Shown here: one piece after another, positions 49,893 through 63,573 of the stretch
How positions within the stretch are numbered: position 1 is the stretch's first letter
How the letters are laid out: every line of letters begins with the position of its first letter
NCBI RefSeq assembly: GCF_041296385.1
Contig: NW_027183949.1
Span: 2,640,501 to 2,704,500, forward strand
DNA length: 64,000 nucleotides
Direction of reading: 5' to 3'
Source of the DNA: Aphelocoma coerulescens
Lineage: Eukaryota; Chordata; Aves; Passeriformes; Corvidae
Position numbers and translations under genes: made by a program
The notes under the pieces: generated by a model
What the model saw: only the letters and a program-made list of their open reading frames with translations
Database searches by the model: none
Told to the model about the DNA's origin: nothing

Positions 49893-52159
49893 CAGCCCCC
49901 CCTCAGCATATGTCCGGCTCTGGCATTGGGGCGGGGCAACTTTGGGAGCAGCCCCAGCCCTGCTCCTGCTCCCGGCTGGGCACCCAGCTGCTGGGACACA
50001 GGTGTGTCCTGATGCCACCGTCTACTCCTTTGAGAAGGGGAGGACAGAGTGCATCAGGGAGTTTGGTGTGGCTTACATGCGGCAAGGAGAAGGTGCAGCC
50101 CCAAACTGGCTTTCACTTCTAGAACCTTTTGCTATTGCGGGAGCAGCTGCTGGAGCTTTTCAACCGAGCTGCAAGAGTGAAAAGTGTGATGGCATGTCTA
50201 TCTGAGAAGGAAGGTTCGGTGCCGCAGCCTGTTGTGCACAATTTATATGCTGATAAGAGAAGGGGGTGCTTTTGGAACGTTTTCCTTCCTGACACTTCTG
50301 TCTCTGTGAGCTTTAGCTGCTTGGACTCAGGGATACCGAAGGTATGTGAAAGTGACTGGGATGCGAGAATCATGTTGCACAGGGAACAGGGAAGGTCAGC
50401 AAATGTTTCCTGTCCTGGCACATCTCTCAGTCTGAACTGCAGCTGCAGATGCTTCACTTCCGCCAAGGACTCTGCCACCTTGAGAGAAGGATGCGCTCTA
50501 TGGAGTTGAGAAAGAAAGTGCGTCTCACTAGCTTCTTTCCTCTACTTCATAGACAGCAAAGGGGCTATGAAAGGCAGCACTGGCTTTTTGTTCTAGGACT
50601 TCTTCTTTACAAGCAGCTGCTGGATGTTTGGAAGGGGGTTTGGGATATGCAAAAATGAGAGGCTAAGATGGTAAGAGGGTAAGATGGAAGTCATCTGGCA
50701 AAAGCAGAGCTCACAAAAGGGCCAGCTGAGAAAGCTCTTGCTGCCTACAACTTCAACTGCACCCCTCAAAGCAGCAGCACACACGCTGCTCTCGGCACTT
50801 TCCTTCTCAGCTCTACGCACCATCCTAAGCCTTGCCTCTCCCACACTCAGGATCCAAAGACAACGGCACCAGGGACTGCTCACACACTAAAGGCACCAGG
50901 ACAAAAGGCTCACCAGCTTGGCCTTTGCATTCCCGCTGACAGCTCCACAGCTTGAACCCAGAGAACTGCCTGCTGCCAACAGCCTTTCCAATCACTCTGA
51001 GCACCTCATGACAAGGAGTGTGGGGAATGAATCTCCAGCAGCCTCCTGCCCCAGGCTGTCCCCCGGGAGCAGCCCTGCTCCAGGCCGTGACTGCCACCTG
51101 CACAGCCAAAGGACCCAGAGCCGGTGTTACACACCACGGCTGTGCCTGGCACAGAGACACCAGTGGCCACACAAGTGGCCATGGCACTGTCCACACACAG
51201 TCCCTGCTGCTGCTCCCCCAGCCGCTGGCACCAACTCCCAGCCACCCACTCCTAAAGCCACGGGGCCCACTGGGACACTGCGGGGGCTCGTGGAAGCCAG
51301 CGGCCATTGTGACACAGCGGGGCTGCACAGAGCCCACGGTGCTTTGTGACCCGTGGCTCCCAGGAGAGCCTTTGTGATGCTGGGGAACTACAAGGAAGCC
51401 TGGCTCCTCTGTGACACCACCACAGAAGCTCAGGGGAGCCCTGGAGACCGTGCTGATGCTATTGAACCTGATGCAACCCTGCCTCCTCTGTGACACCACA
51501 GAACCTCTGGGAGCCCTGGAGACCGTGCTGATGCTATGGAACCTGATGCAACCCTGCCTCCTCTGTGACACCACAGAACCTCTGGGAGCCCTGGAGACCG
51601 TGCTGATGCTATGGAACCTGATGCAACCCTGCCTCCACTGTGACACCACAGAACCTCTGGGAGCCCTGGAGACTGTGGTGATGCTATGGAACCTGATGCA
51701 ACCCTGCCTCCACTGTGACACCACAGAACCTCTGGGAGCCCTGGAGACCGTGCTGATGCTATGGAACCTGATGCAACCCTGCCTCCACTGTGACACCACA
51801 GAAGCTCGGGGAGCTCTGCAGACCGTGGGATGCTGGCGAAGCTGACGGAACCCTGGGCACCACAGTGACGCTATGGAACCTGGTGGAACCGAGGGGCCAC
51901 AGTGACACTGTGGGGCCTTTTGGAAGCAACAGGACCCTGGTGGGAAGCCACGGGATGATTAATCCTGCACGAACCTGCTCCAGGTGGGCTCCTCTCTCCC
52001 GGCTTCCACAGGTGCTGCTAGGATCCCACTCCGGCACTGGCTTGGCACGGGCTCACGGCTTCCTTTGGCAATGGCTCTGCTCCAGGATGGCATGCTGCAG
52101 AGAATGCAGGTAGATTTTGTGCTCACTCCTGGCATGCAGCTGGACAATAAAGCCTGATC
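49893..52159 (+). repeat. Repeat unit 23 (2267 bp, type B, 1-base deletion)
   Basis: Minisatellite at 51410-51862. The G-run deletion is at 51827-51829. It matches unit 20 at all markers scored. Confidence 0.97.
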
Positions 52160-54427
52160 CAGCCCCCCCTCAGCATATGTCCGGCTCTGGCATTGGGGCG
52201 GGGCAACTTTGGGAGCAGCCCCAGCCCTGCTCCTGCTCCCGGCTGGGCACCCAGCTGCTGGGACACAGGTGTGTCCTGATGCCACCGTCTACTCCTTTGA
52301 GAAGGGGAGGACAGAGTGCATCAGGGAGTTTGGTGTGGCTTACATGCGGCAAGGAGAAGGTGCAGCCCCAAACTGGCTTTCACTTCTAGAACCTTTTGCT
52401 ATTGCGGGAGCAGCTGCTGGAGCTTTTCAACCGAGCTGCAAGAGTGAAAAGTGTGATGGCATGTCTATCTGAGAAGGAAGGTTCGGTGCCGCAGCCTGTT
52501 GTGCACAATTTATATGCTGATAAGAGAAGGGGGTGCTTTTGGAACGTTTTCCTTCCTGACACTTCTGTCTCTGTGAGCTTTAGCTGCTTGGACTCAGGGA
52601 TACCGAAGGTATGTGAAAGTGACTGGGATGCGAGAATCATGTTGCACAGGGAACAGGGAAGGTCAGCAAATGTTTCCTGTCCTGGCACATCTCTCAGTCT
52701 GAACTGCAGCTGCAGATGCTTCACTTCCGCCAAGGACTCTGCCACCTTGAGAGAAGGATGCGCTCTATGGAGTTGAGAAAGAAAGTGCGTCTCACTAGCT
52801 TCTTTCCTCTACTTCATAGACAGCAAAGGGGCTATGAAAGGCAGCACTGGCTTTTTGTTCTAGGACTTCTTCTTTACAAGCAGCTGCTGGATGTTTGGAA
52901 GGGGGTTTGGGATATGCAAAAATGAGAGGCTAAGATGGTAAGAGGGTAAGATGGAAGTCATCTGGCAAAAGCAGAGCTCACAAAAGGGCCAGCTGAGAAA
53001 GCTCTTGCTGCCTACAACTTCAACTGCACCCCTCAAAGCAGCAGCACACACGCTGCTCTCGGCACTTTCCTTCTCAGCTCTACGCACCATCCTAAGCCTT
53101 GCCTCTCCCACACTCAGGATCCAAAGACAACGGCACCAGGGACTGCTCACACACTAAAGGCACCAGGACAAAAGGCTCACCAGCTTGGCCTTTGCATTCC
53201 CGCTGACAGCTCCACAGCTTGAACCCAGAGAACTGCCTGCTGCCAACAGCCTTTCCAATCACTCTGAGCACCTCATGACAAGGAGTGTGGGGAATGAATC
53301 TCCAGCAGCCTCCTGCCCCAGGCTGTCCCCCGGGAGCAGCCCTGCTCCAGGCCGTGACTGCCACCTGCACAGCCAAAGGACCCAGAGCCGGTGTTACACA
53401 CCACGGCTGTGCCTGGCACAGAGACACCAGTGGCCACACAAGTGGCCATGGCACTGTCCACACACAGTCCCTGCTGCTGCTCCCCCAGCCGCTGGCACCA
53501 ACTCCCAGCCACCCACTCCTAAAGCCACGGGGCCCACTGGGACACTGCGGGGGCTCGTGGAAGCCAGCGGCCATTGTGACACAGCGGGGCTGCACAGAGC
53601 CCACGGTGCTTTGTGACCCGTGGCTCCTAGGAGAGCCTTTGTGATGCTGGGGAACTACAAGGAAGCCTGGCTCCTCTGTGACACCACCACAGAAGCTCAG
53701 GGGAGCCCTGGAGACCGTGCTGATGCTATTGAACCTGATGCAACCCTGCCTCCTCTGTGACACCACAGAAGCTCTTGGAGCCCTGGAGACCGTGCTGATG
53801 CTATGGAACCTGATGCAACCCTGCCTCCTCTGTGACACCACAGAACCTCTGGGAGCCCTGGAGACCGTGCTGATGCTATGGAACCTGATGCAACCCTGCC
53901 TCCACTGTGACACCACAGAAGCTCAGGGAGCCCTGGAGACTGTGGTGATGCTATGGAACCTGATGCAACCCTGCCTCCACTGTGACACCACAGAACCTCT
54001 GGGAGCCCTGGAGACCGTGCTGATGCTATGGAACCTGATGCAACCCTGCCTCCACTGTGACACCACAGAAGCTCGGGGAGCTCTGCAGACCGTGGGGATG
54101 CTGGCGGAGCTGACGGAACCCTGGGCACCACAGTGACGCTATGGAACCTGGTGGAACCGAGGGGCCACAGTGACACTGTGGGGCCTTTTGGAAGCAACAG
54201 GACCCTGGTGGGAAGCCACGGGATGATTAATCCTGCACGAACCTGCTCCAGGTGGGCTCCTCTCTCCCGGCTTCCACAGGTGCTGCTAGGATCCCACTCC
54301 GGCACTGGCTTGGCACGGGCTCACGGCTTCCTTTGGCAATGGCTCTGCTCCAGGATGGCATGCTGCAGAGAATGCAGGTAGATTTTGTGCTCACTCCTGG
54401 CATGCAGCTGGACAATAAAGCCTGATC
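52160..54427 (+). repeat. Repeat unit 24 (2268 bp, type D, T/G haplotype)
   Basis: Minisatellite at 53677-54130. T at 53628 and G at 54107. It is the only other type D unit besides unit 21. Confidence 0.97.
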
Positions 54428-56695
54428 CAGCCCCCCCTCAGCATATGTCCGGCTCTGGCATTGGGGCGGGGCAACTTTGGGAGCAGCCCCAGCCCTGCTC
54501 CTGCTCCCGGCTGGGCACCCAGCTGCTGGGACACAGGTGTGTCCTGATGCCACCGTCTACTCCTTTGAGAAGGGGAGGACAGAGTGCATCAGGGAGTTTG
54601 GTGTGGCTTACATGCGGCAAGGAGAAGGTGCAGCCCCAAACTGGCTTTCACTTCTAGAACCTTTTGCTATTGCGGGAGCAGCTGCTGGAGCTTTTCAACC
54701 GAGCTGCAAGAGTGAAAAGTGTGATGGCATGTCTATCTGAGAAGGAAGGTTCGGTGCCGCAGCCTGTTGTGCACAATTTATATGCTGATAAGAGAAGGGG
54801 GTGCTTTTGGAACGTTTTCCTTCCTGACACTTCTGTCTCTGTGAGCTTTAGCTGCTTGGACTCAGGGATACCGAAGGTATGTGAAAGTGACTGGGATGCG
54901 AGAATCATGTTGCACAGGGAACAGGGAAGGTCAGCAAATGTTTCCTGTCCTGGCACATCTCTCAGTCTGAACTGCAGCTGCAGATGCTTCACTTCCGCCA
55001 AGGACTCTGCCACCTTGAGAGAAGGATGCGCTCTATGGAGTTGAGAAAGAAAGTGCGTCTCACTAGCTTCTTTCCTCTACTTCATAGACAGCAAAGGGGC
55101 TATGAAAGGCAGCACTGGCTTTTTGTTCTAGGACTTCTTCTTTACAAGCAGCTGCTGGATGTTTGGAAGGGGGTTTGGGATATGCAAAAATGAGAGGCTA
55201 AGATGGTAAGAGGGTAAGATGGAAGTCATCTGGCAAAAGCAGAGCTCACAAAAGGGCCAGCTGAGAAAGCTCTTGCTGCCTACAACTTCAACTGCACCCC
55301 TCAAAGCAGCAGCACACACGCTGCTCTCGGCACTTTCCTTCTCAGCTCTACGCACCATCCTAAGCCTTGCCTCTCCCACACTCAGGATCCAAAGACAACG
55401 GCACCAGGGACTGCTCACACACTAAAGGCACCAGGACAAAAGGCTCACCAGCTTGGCCTTTGCATTCCCGCTGACAGCTCCACAGCTTGAACCCAGAGAA
55501 CTGCCTGCTGCCAACAGCCTTTCCAATCACTCTGAGCACCTCATGACAAGGAGTGTGGGGAATGAATCTCCAGCAGCCTCCTGCCCCAGGCTGTCCCCCG
55601 GGAGCAGCCCTGCTCCAGGCCGTGACTGCCACCTGCACAGCCAAAGGACCCAGAGCCGGTGTTACACACCACGGCTGTGCCTGGCACAGAGACACCAGTG
55701 GCCACACAAGTGGCCATGGCACTGTCCACACACAGTCCCTGCTGCTGCTCCCCCAGCCGCTGGCACCAACTCCCAGCCACCCACTCCTAAAGCCACGGGG
55801 CCCACTGGGACACTGCGGGGGCTCGTGGAAGCCAGCGGCCATTGTGACACAGCGGGGCTGCACAGAGCCCACGGTGCTTTGTGACCCGTGGCTCCCAGGA
55901 GAGCCTTTGTGATGCTGGGGAACTACAAGGAAGCCTGGCTCCTCTGTGACACCACCACAGAAGCTCAGGGGAGCCCTGGAGACCGTGCTGATGCTATTGA
56001 ACCTGATGCAACCCTGCCTCCTCTGTGACACCACAGAAGCTCTTGGAGCCCTGGAGACCGTGGTGATGCTATGGAACCTGATGCAACCCTGCCTCCTCTG
56101 TGACACCACAGAACCTCTGGGAGCCCTGGAGACCGTGCTGATGCTATGGAACCTGATGCAACCCTGCCTCCACTGTGACACCACAGAAGCTCAGGGAGCC
56201 CTGGAGACTGTGGTGATGCTATGGAACCTGATGCAACCCTGCCTCCACTGTGACACCACAGAACCTCTGGGAGCCCTGGAGACCGTGCTGATGCTATGGA
56301 ACCTGATGCAACCCTGCCTCCACTGTGACACCACAGAAGCTCGGGGAGCTCTGCAGACCGTGGGGATGCTGGCGAAGCTGACGGAACCCTGGGCACCACA
56401 GTGACGCTATGGAACCTGGTGGAACCGAGGGGCCACAGTGACACTGTGGGGCCTTTTGGAAGCAACAGGACCCTGGTGGGAAGCCACGGGATGATTAATC
56501 CTGCACGAACCTGCTCCAGGTGGGCTCCTCTCTCCCGGCTTCCACAGGTGCTGCTAGGATCCCACTCCGGCACTGGCTTGGCACGGGCTCACGGCTTCCT
56601 TTGGCAATGGCTCTGCTCCAGGATGGCATGCTGCACAGAATGCAGGTAGATTTTGTGCTCACTCCTGGCATGCAGCTGGACAATAAAGCCTGATC
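54428..56695 (+). repeat. Repeat unit 25 (2268 bp, type A)
   Basis: Minisatellite at 55945-56398. A private G-to-C at 56636 removes a CTGCAG site in the tail. Confidence 0.97.
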
Positions 56696-58963
56696 CAGCC
56701 CCCCCTCAGCATATGTCCGGCTCTGGCATTGGGGCGGGGCAACTTTGGGAGCAGCCCCAGCCCTGCTCCTGCTCCCGGCTGGGCACCCAGCTGCTGGGAC
56801 ACAGGTGTGTCCTGATGCCACCGTCTACTCCTTTGAGAAGGGGAGGACAGAGTGCATCAGGGAGTTTGGTGTGGCTTACATGCGGCAAGGAGAAGGTGCA
56901 GCCCCAAACTGGCTTTCACTTCTAGAACCTTTTGCTATTGCGGGAGCAGCTGCTGGAGCTTTTCAACCGAGCTGCAAGAGTGAAAAGTGTGATGGCATGT
57001 CTATCTGAGAAGGAAGGTTCGGTGCCGCAGCCTGTTGTGCACAATTTATATGCTGATAAGAGAAGGGGGTGCTTTTGGAACGTTTTCCTTCCTGACACTT
57101 CTGTCTCTGTGAGCTTTAGCTGCTTGGACTCAGGGATACCGAAGGTATGTGAAAGTGACTGGGATGCGAGAATCATGTTGCACAGGGAACAGGGAAGGTC
57201 AGCAAATGTTTCCTGTCCTGGCACATCTCTCAGTCTGAACTGCAGCTGCAGATGCTTCACTTCCGCCAAGGACTCTGCCACCTTGAGAGAAGGATGCGCT
57301 CTATGGAGTTGAAAAAGAAAGTGCGTCTCACTAGCTTCTTTCCTCTACTTCATAGACAGCAAAGGGGCTATGAAAGGCAGCACTGGCTTTTTGTTCTAGG
57401 ACTTCTTCTTTACAAGCAGCTGCTGGATGTTTGGAAGGGGGTTTGGGATATGCAAAAATGAGAGGCTAAGATGGTAAGAGGGTAAGATGGAAGTCATCTG
57501 GCAAAAGCAGAGCTCACAAAAGGGCCAGCTGAGAAAGCTCTTGCTGCCTACAACTTCAACTGCACCCCTCAAAGCAGCAGCACACACGCTGCTCTCGGCA
57601 CTTTCCTTCTCAGCTCTACGCACCATCCTAAGCCTTGCCTCTCCCACACTCAGGATCCAAAGACAACGGCACCAGGGACTGCTCACACACTAAAGGCACC
57701 AGGACAAAAGGCTCACCAGCTTGGCCTTTGCATTCCCGCTGACAGCTCCACAGCTTGAACCCAGAGAACTGCCTGCTGCCAACAGCCTTTCCAATCACTC
57801 TGAGCACCTCATGACAAGGAGTGTGGGGAATGAATCTCCAGCAGCCTCCTGCCCCAGGCTGTCCCCCGGGAGCAGCCCTGCTCCAGGCCGTGACTGCCAC
57901 CTGCACAGCCAAAGGACCCAGAGCCGGTGTTACACACCACGGCTGTGCCTGGCACAGAGACACCAGTGGCCACACAAGTGGCCATGGCACTGTCCACACA
58001 CAGTCCCTGCTGCTGCTCCCCCAGCCGCTGGCACCAACTCCCAGCCACCCACTCCTAAAGCCACGGGGCCCACTGGGACACTGCGGGGGCTCGTGGAAGC
58101 CAGCGGCCATTGTGACACAGCGGGGCTGCACAGAGCCCACGGTGCTTTGTGACCCGTGGCTCCCAGGAGAGCCTTTGTGATGCTGGGGAACTACAAGGAA
58201 GCCTGGCTCCTCTGTGACACCACCACAGAAGCTCAGGGGAGCCCTGGAGACCGTGCTGATGCTATTGAACCTGATGCAACCCTGCCTCCTCTGTGACACC
58301 ACAGAAGCTCTTGGAGCCCTGGAGACCGTGGTGATGCTATGGAACCTGATGCAACCCTGCCTCCTCTGTGACACCACAGAACCTCTGGGAGCCCTGGAGA
58401 CCGTGCTGATGCTATGGAACCTGATGCAACCCTGCCTCCACTGTGACACCACAGAACCTCTGGGAGCCCTGGAGACTGTGGTGATGCTATGGAACCTGAT
58501 GCAACCCTGCCTCCACTGTGACACCACAGAACCTCTGGGAGCCCTGGAGACCGTGCTGATGCTATGGAACCTGATGCAACCCTGCCTCCACTGTGACACC
58601 ACAGAAGCTCGGGGAGCTCTGCAGACCGTGGGGATGCTGGCGAAGCTGACGGAACCCTGGGCACCACAGTGACGCTATGGAACCTGGTGGAACCGAGGGG
58701 CCACAGTGACACTGTGGGGCCTTTTGGAAGCAACAGGACCCTGGTGGGAAGCCACGGGATGATTAATCCTGCACGAACCTGCTCCAGGTGGGCTCCTCTC
58801 TCCCGGCTTCCACAGGTGCTGCTAGGATCCCACTCCGGCACTGGCTTGGCACGGGCTCACGGCTTCCTTTGGCAATGGCTCTGCTCCAGGATGGCATGCT
58901 GCAGAGAATGCAGGTAGATTTTGTGCTCACTCCTGGCATGCAGCTGGACAATAAAGCCTGATC
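56696..58963 (+). repeat. Repeat unit 26 (2268 bp, type C)
   Basis: Minisatellite at 58213-58666. A private G-to-A at 57313 lies in the candidate first intron. Confidence 0.97.
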
Positions 58964-61231
58964 CAGCCCCCCCTCAGCATATGTCCGGCTCTGGCATTGG
59001 GGCGGGGCAACTTTGGGAGCAGCCCCAGCCCTGCTCCTGCTCCCGGCTGGGCACCCAGCTGCTGGGACACAGGTGTGTCCTGATGCCACCGTCTACTCCT
59101 TTGAGAAGGGGAGGACAGAGTGCATCAGGGAGTTTGGTGTGGCTTACATGCGGCAAGGAGAAGGTGCAGCCCCAAACTGGCTTTCACTTCTAGAACCTTT
59201 TGCTATTGCGGGAGCAGCTGCTGGAGCTTTTCAACCGAGCTGCAAGAGTGAAAAGTGTGATGGCATGTCTATCTGAGAAGGAAGGTTCGGTGCCGCAGCC
59301 TGTTGTGCACAATTTATATGCTGATAAGAGAAGGGGGTGCTTTTGGAACGTTTTCCTTCCTGACACTTCTGTCTCTGTGAGCTTTAGCTGCTTGGACTCA
59401 GGGATACCGAAGGTATGTGAAAGTGACTGGGATGCGAGAATCATGTTGCACAGGGAACAGGGAAGGTCAGCAAATGTTTCCTGTCCTGGCACATCTCTCA
59501 GTCTGAACTGCAGCTGCAGATGCTTCACTTCCGCCAAGGACTCTGCCACCTTGAGAGAAGGATGCGCTCTATGGAGTTGAGAAAGAAAGTGCGTCTCACT
59601 AGCTTCTTTCCTCTACTTCATAGACAGCAAAGGGGCTATGAAAGGCAGCACTGGCTTTTTGTTCTAGGACTTCTTCTTTACAAGCAGCTGCTGGATGTTT
59701 GGAAGGGGGTTTGGGATATGCAAAAATGAGAGGCTAAGATGGTAAGAGGGTAAGATGGAAGTCATCTGGCAAAAGCAGAGCTCACAAAAGGGCCAGCTGA
59801 GAAAGCTCTTGCTGCCTACAACTTCAACTGCACCCCTCAAAGCAGCAGCACACACGCTGCTCTCGGCACTTTCCTTCTCAGCTCTACGCACCATCCTAAG
59901 CCTTGCCTCTCCCACACTCAGGATCCAAAGACAACGGCACCAGGGACTGCTCACACACTAAAGGCACCAGGACAAAAGGCTCACCAGCTTGGCCGTTGCA
60001 TTCCCGCTGACAGCTCCACAGCTTGAACCCAGAGAACTGCCTGCTGCCAACAGCCTTTCCAATCACTCTGAGCACCTCATGACAAGGAGTGTGGGGAATG
60101 AATCTCCAGCAGCCTCCTGCCCCAGGCTGTCCCCCGGGAGCAGCCCTGCTCCAGGCCGTGACTGCCACCTGCACAGCCAAAGGACCCAGAGCCGGTGTTA
60201 CACACCACGGCTGTGCCTGGCACAGAGACACCAGTGGCCACACAAGTGGCCATGGCACTGTCCACACACAGTCCCTGCTGCTGCTCCCCCAGCCGCTGGC
60301 ACCAACTCCCAGCCACCCACTCCTAAAGCCACGGGGCCCACTGGGACACTGCGGGGGCTCGTGGAAGCCAGCGGCCATTGTGACACAGCGGGGCTGCACA
60401 GAGCCCACGGTGCTTTGTGACCCGTGGCTCCCAGGAGAGCCTTTGTGATGCTGGGGAACTACAAGGAAGCCTGCCTCCTCTGTGACACCACCACAGAAGC
60501 TCAGGGGAGCCCTGGAGACCGTGCTGATGCTATTGAACCTGATGCAACCCTGCCTCCTCTGTGACACCACAGAACCTCTGGGAGCCCTGGAGACCGTGCT
60601 GATGCTATGGAACCTGATGCAACCCTGCCTCCTCTGTGACACCACAGAACCTCTGGGAGCCCTGGAGACCGTGCTGATGCTATGGAACCTGATGCAACCC
60701 TGCCTCCACTGTGACACCACAGAACCTCTGGGAGCCCTGGAGACTGTGGTGATGCTATGGAACCTGATGCAACCCTGCCTCCACTGTGACACCACAGAAC
60801 CTCTGGGAGCCCTGGAGACCGTGCTGATGCTATGGAACCTGATGCAACCCTGCCTCCACTGTGACACCACAGAAGCTCGGGGAGCTCTGCAGACCGTGGG
60901 GATGCTGGCGAAGCTGACGGAACCCTGGGCACCACAGTGACGCTATGGAACCTGGTGGAACCGAGGGGCCACAGTGACACTGTGGGGCCTTTTGGAAGCA
61001 ACAGGACCCTGGTGGGAAGCCACCGGATGATTAATCCTGCACGAACCTGCTCCAGGTGGGCTCCTCTCTCCCGGCTTCCACAGGTGCTGCTAGGATCCCA
61101 CTCCGGCACTGGCTTGGCACGGGCTCACGGCTTCCTTTGGCAATGGCTCTGCTCCAGGATGGCATGCTGCAGAGAATGCAGGTAGATTTTGTGCTCACTC
61201 CTGGCATGCAGCTGGACAATAAAGCCTGATC
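58964..61231 (+). repeat. Repeat unit 27 (2268 bp, type B)
   Basis: Minisatellite at 60481-60934. G at 59995 and the rare G-to-C at 61024 match unit 2. A further G-to-C at 60474 makes the entry to the first minisatellite copy match the internal copies, so local gene conversion would explain it. Confidence 0.97.
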
Positions 61232-63573
61232 CAGCCCCCCCTCAGCATATGTCCGGCTCTGGCATTGGGGCGGGGCAACTTTGGGAGCAGCCCCAGCCCT
61301 GCTCCTGCTCCCGGCTGGGCACCCAGCTGCTGGGACACAGGTGTGTCCTGATGCCACCGTCTACTCCTTTGAGAAGGGGAGGACAGAGTGCATCAGGGAG
61401 TTTGGTGTGGCTTACATGCGGCAAGGAGAAGGTGCAGCCCCAAACTGGCTTTCACTTCTAGAACCTTTTGCTATTGCGGGAGCAGCTGCTGGAGCTTTTC
61501 AACCGAGCTGCAAGAGTGAAAAGTGTGATGGCATGTCTATCTGAGAAGGAAGGTTCGGTGCCGCAGCCTGTTGTGCACAATTTATATGCTGATAAGAGAA
61601 GGGGGTGCTTTTGGAACGTTTTCCTTCCTGACACTTCTGTCTCTGTGAGCTTTAGCTGCTTGGACTCAGGGATACCGAAGGTATGTGAAAGTGACTGGGA
61701 TGCGAGAATCATGTTGCACAGGGAACAGGGAAGGTCAGCAAATGTTTCCTGTCCTGGCACATCTCTCAGTCTGAACTGCAGCTGCAGATGCTTCACTTCC
61801 GCCAAGGACTCTGCCACCTTGAGAGAAGGATGCGCTCTATGGAGTTGAGAAAGAAAGTGCGTCTCACTAGCTTCTTTCCTCTACTTCATAGACAGCAAAG
61901 GGGCTATGAAAGGCAGCACTGGCTTTTTGTTCTAGGACTTCTTCTTTACAAGCAGCTGCTGGATGTTTGGAAGGGGGTTTGGGATATGCAAAAATGAGAG
62001 GCTAAGATGGTAAGAGGGTAAGATGGAAGTCATCTGGCAAAAGCAGAGCTCACAAAAGGGCCAGCTGAGAAAGCTCTTGCTGCCTACAACTTCAACTGCA
62101 CCCCTCAAAGCAGCAGCACACACGCTGCTCTCGGCACTTTCCTTCTCAGCTCTACGCACCATCCTAAGCCTTGCCTCTCCCACACTCAGGATCCAAAGAC
62201 AACGGCACCAGGGACTGCTCACACACTAAAGGCACCAGGACAAAAGGCTCACCAGCTTGGCCTTTGCATTCCCGCTGACAGCTCCACAGCTTGAACCCAG
62301 AGAACTGCCTGCTGCCAACAGCCTTTCCAATCACTCTGAGCACCTCATGACAAGGAGTGTGGGGAATGAATCTCCAGCAGCCTCCTGCCCCAGGCTGTCC
62401 CCCGGGAGCAGCCCTGCTCCAGGCCGTGACTGCCACCTGCACAGCCAAAGGACCCAGAGCCGGTGTTACACACCACGGCTGTGCCTGGCACAGAGACACC
62501 AGTGGCCACACAAGTGGCCATGGCACTGTCCACACACAGTCCCTGCTGCTGCTCCCCCAGCCGCTGGCACCAACTCCCAGCCACCCACTCCTAAAGCCAC
62601 GGGGCCCACTGGGACACTGCGGGGGCTCGTGGAAGCCAGCGGCCATTGTGACACAGCGGGGCTGCACAGAGCCCACGGTGCTTTGTGACCCGTGGCTCCC
62701 AGGAGAGCCTTTGTGATGCTGGGGAACTACAAGGAAGCCTGGCTCCTCTGTGACACCACCACAGAAGCTCAGGGGAGCCCTGGAGACCGTGCTGATGCTA
62801 TTGAACCTGATGCAACCCTGCCTCCTCTGTGACACCACAGAAGCTCTTGGAGCCCTGGAGACCGTGCTGATGCTATGGAACCTGATGCAACCCTGCCTCC
62901 TCTGTGACACCACAGAACCTCTGGGAGCCCTGGAGACCGTGCTGATGCTATGGAACCTGATGCAACCCTGCCTCCTCTGTGACACCACAGAACCTCTGGG
63001 AGCCCTGGAGACCGTGCTGATGCTATGGAACCTGATGCAACCCTGCCTCCACTGTGACACCACAGAACCTCTGGGAGCCCTGGAGACCGTGGTGATGCTA
63101 TGGAACCTGATGCAACCCTGCCTCCACTGTGACACCACAGAACCTCTGGGAGCCCTGGAGACCGTGCTGATGCTATGGAACCTGATGCAACCCTGCCTCC
63201 ACTGTGACACCACAGAAGCTCGGGGAGCTCTGCAGACCGTGGGATGCTGGCGAAGCTGACGGAACCCTGGGCACCACAGTGACGCTATGGAACCTGGTGG
63301 AACCGAGGGGCCACAGTGACACTGTGGGGCCTTTTGGAAGCAACAGGACCCTGGTGGGAAGCCACGGGATGATTAATCCTGCACGAACCTGCTCCAGGTG
63401 GGCTCCTCTCTCCCGGCTTCCACAGGTGCTGCTAGGATCCCACTCCGGCACTGGCTTGGCACGGGCTCACGGCTTCCTTTGGCAATGGCTCTGCTCCAGG
63501 ATGGCATGCTGCAGAGAATGCAGGTAGATTTTGTGCTCACTCCTGGCATGCAGCTGGACAATAAAGCCTGATC
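61232..63573 (+). repeat. Repeat unit 28 (2342 bp, expanded, 1-base deletion)
   Basis: This is the most divergent unit. It has one extra 75-bp minisatellite copy, the G-run deletion at 63241-63243, a D-like copy 2, and gagaccgtggtg near 63083-63094 where other units read gagactgtggtg. It could lie nearer an array edge, but no flank is visible. Confidence 0.97.
62749..63276. repeat. Expanded minisatellite, seven copies (unit 28)
   Basis: This block has one 79-bp copy, five 75-bp copies and the decayed last copy, against six copies in every other complete unit. The added copy is of the acctctg...ctg type ending cctcctctg, so it most simply arose by duplicating an adjacent B-type copy. Confidence 0.93.
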
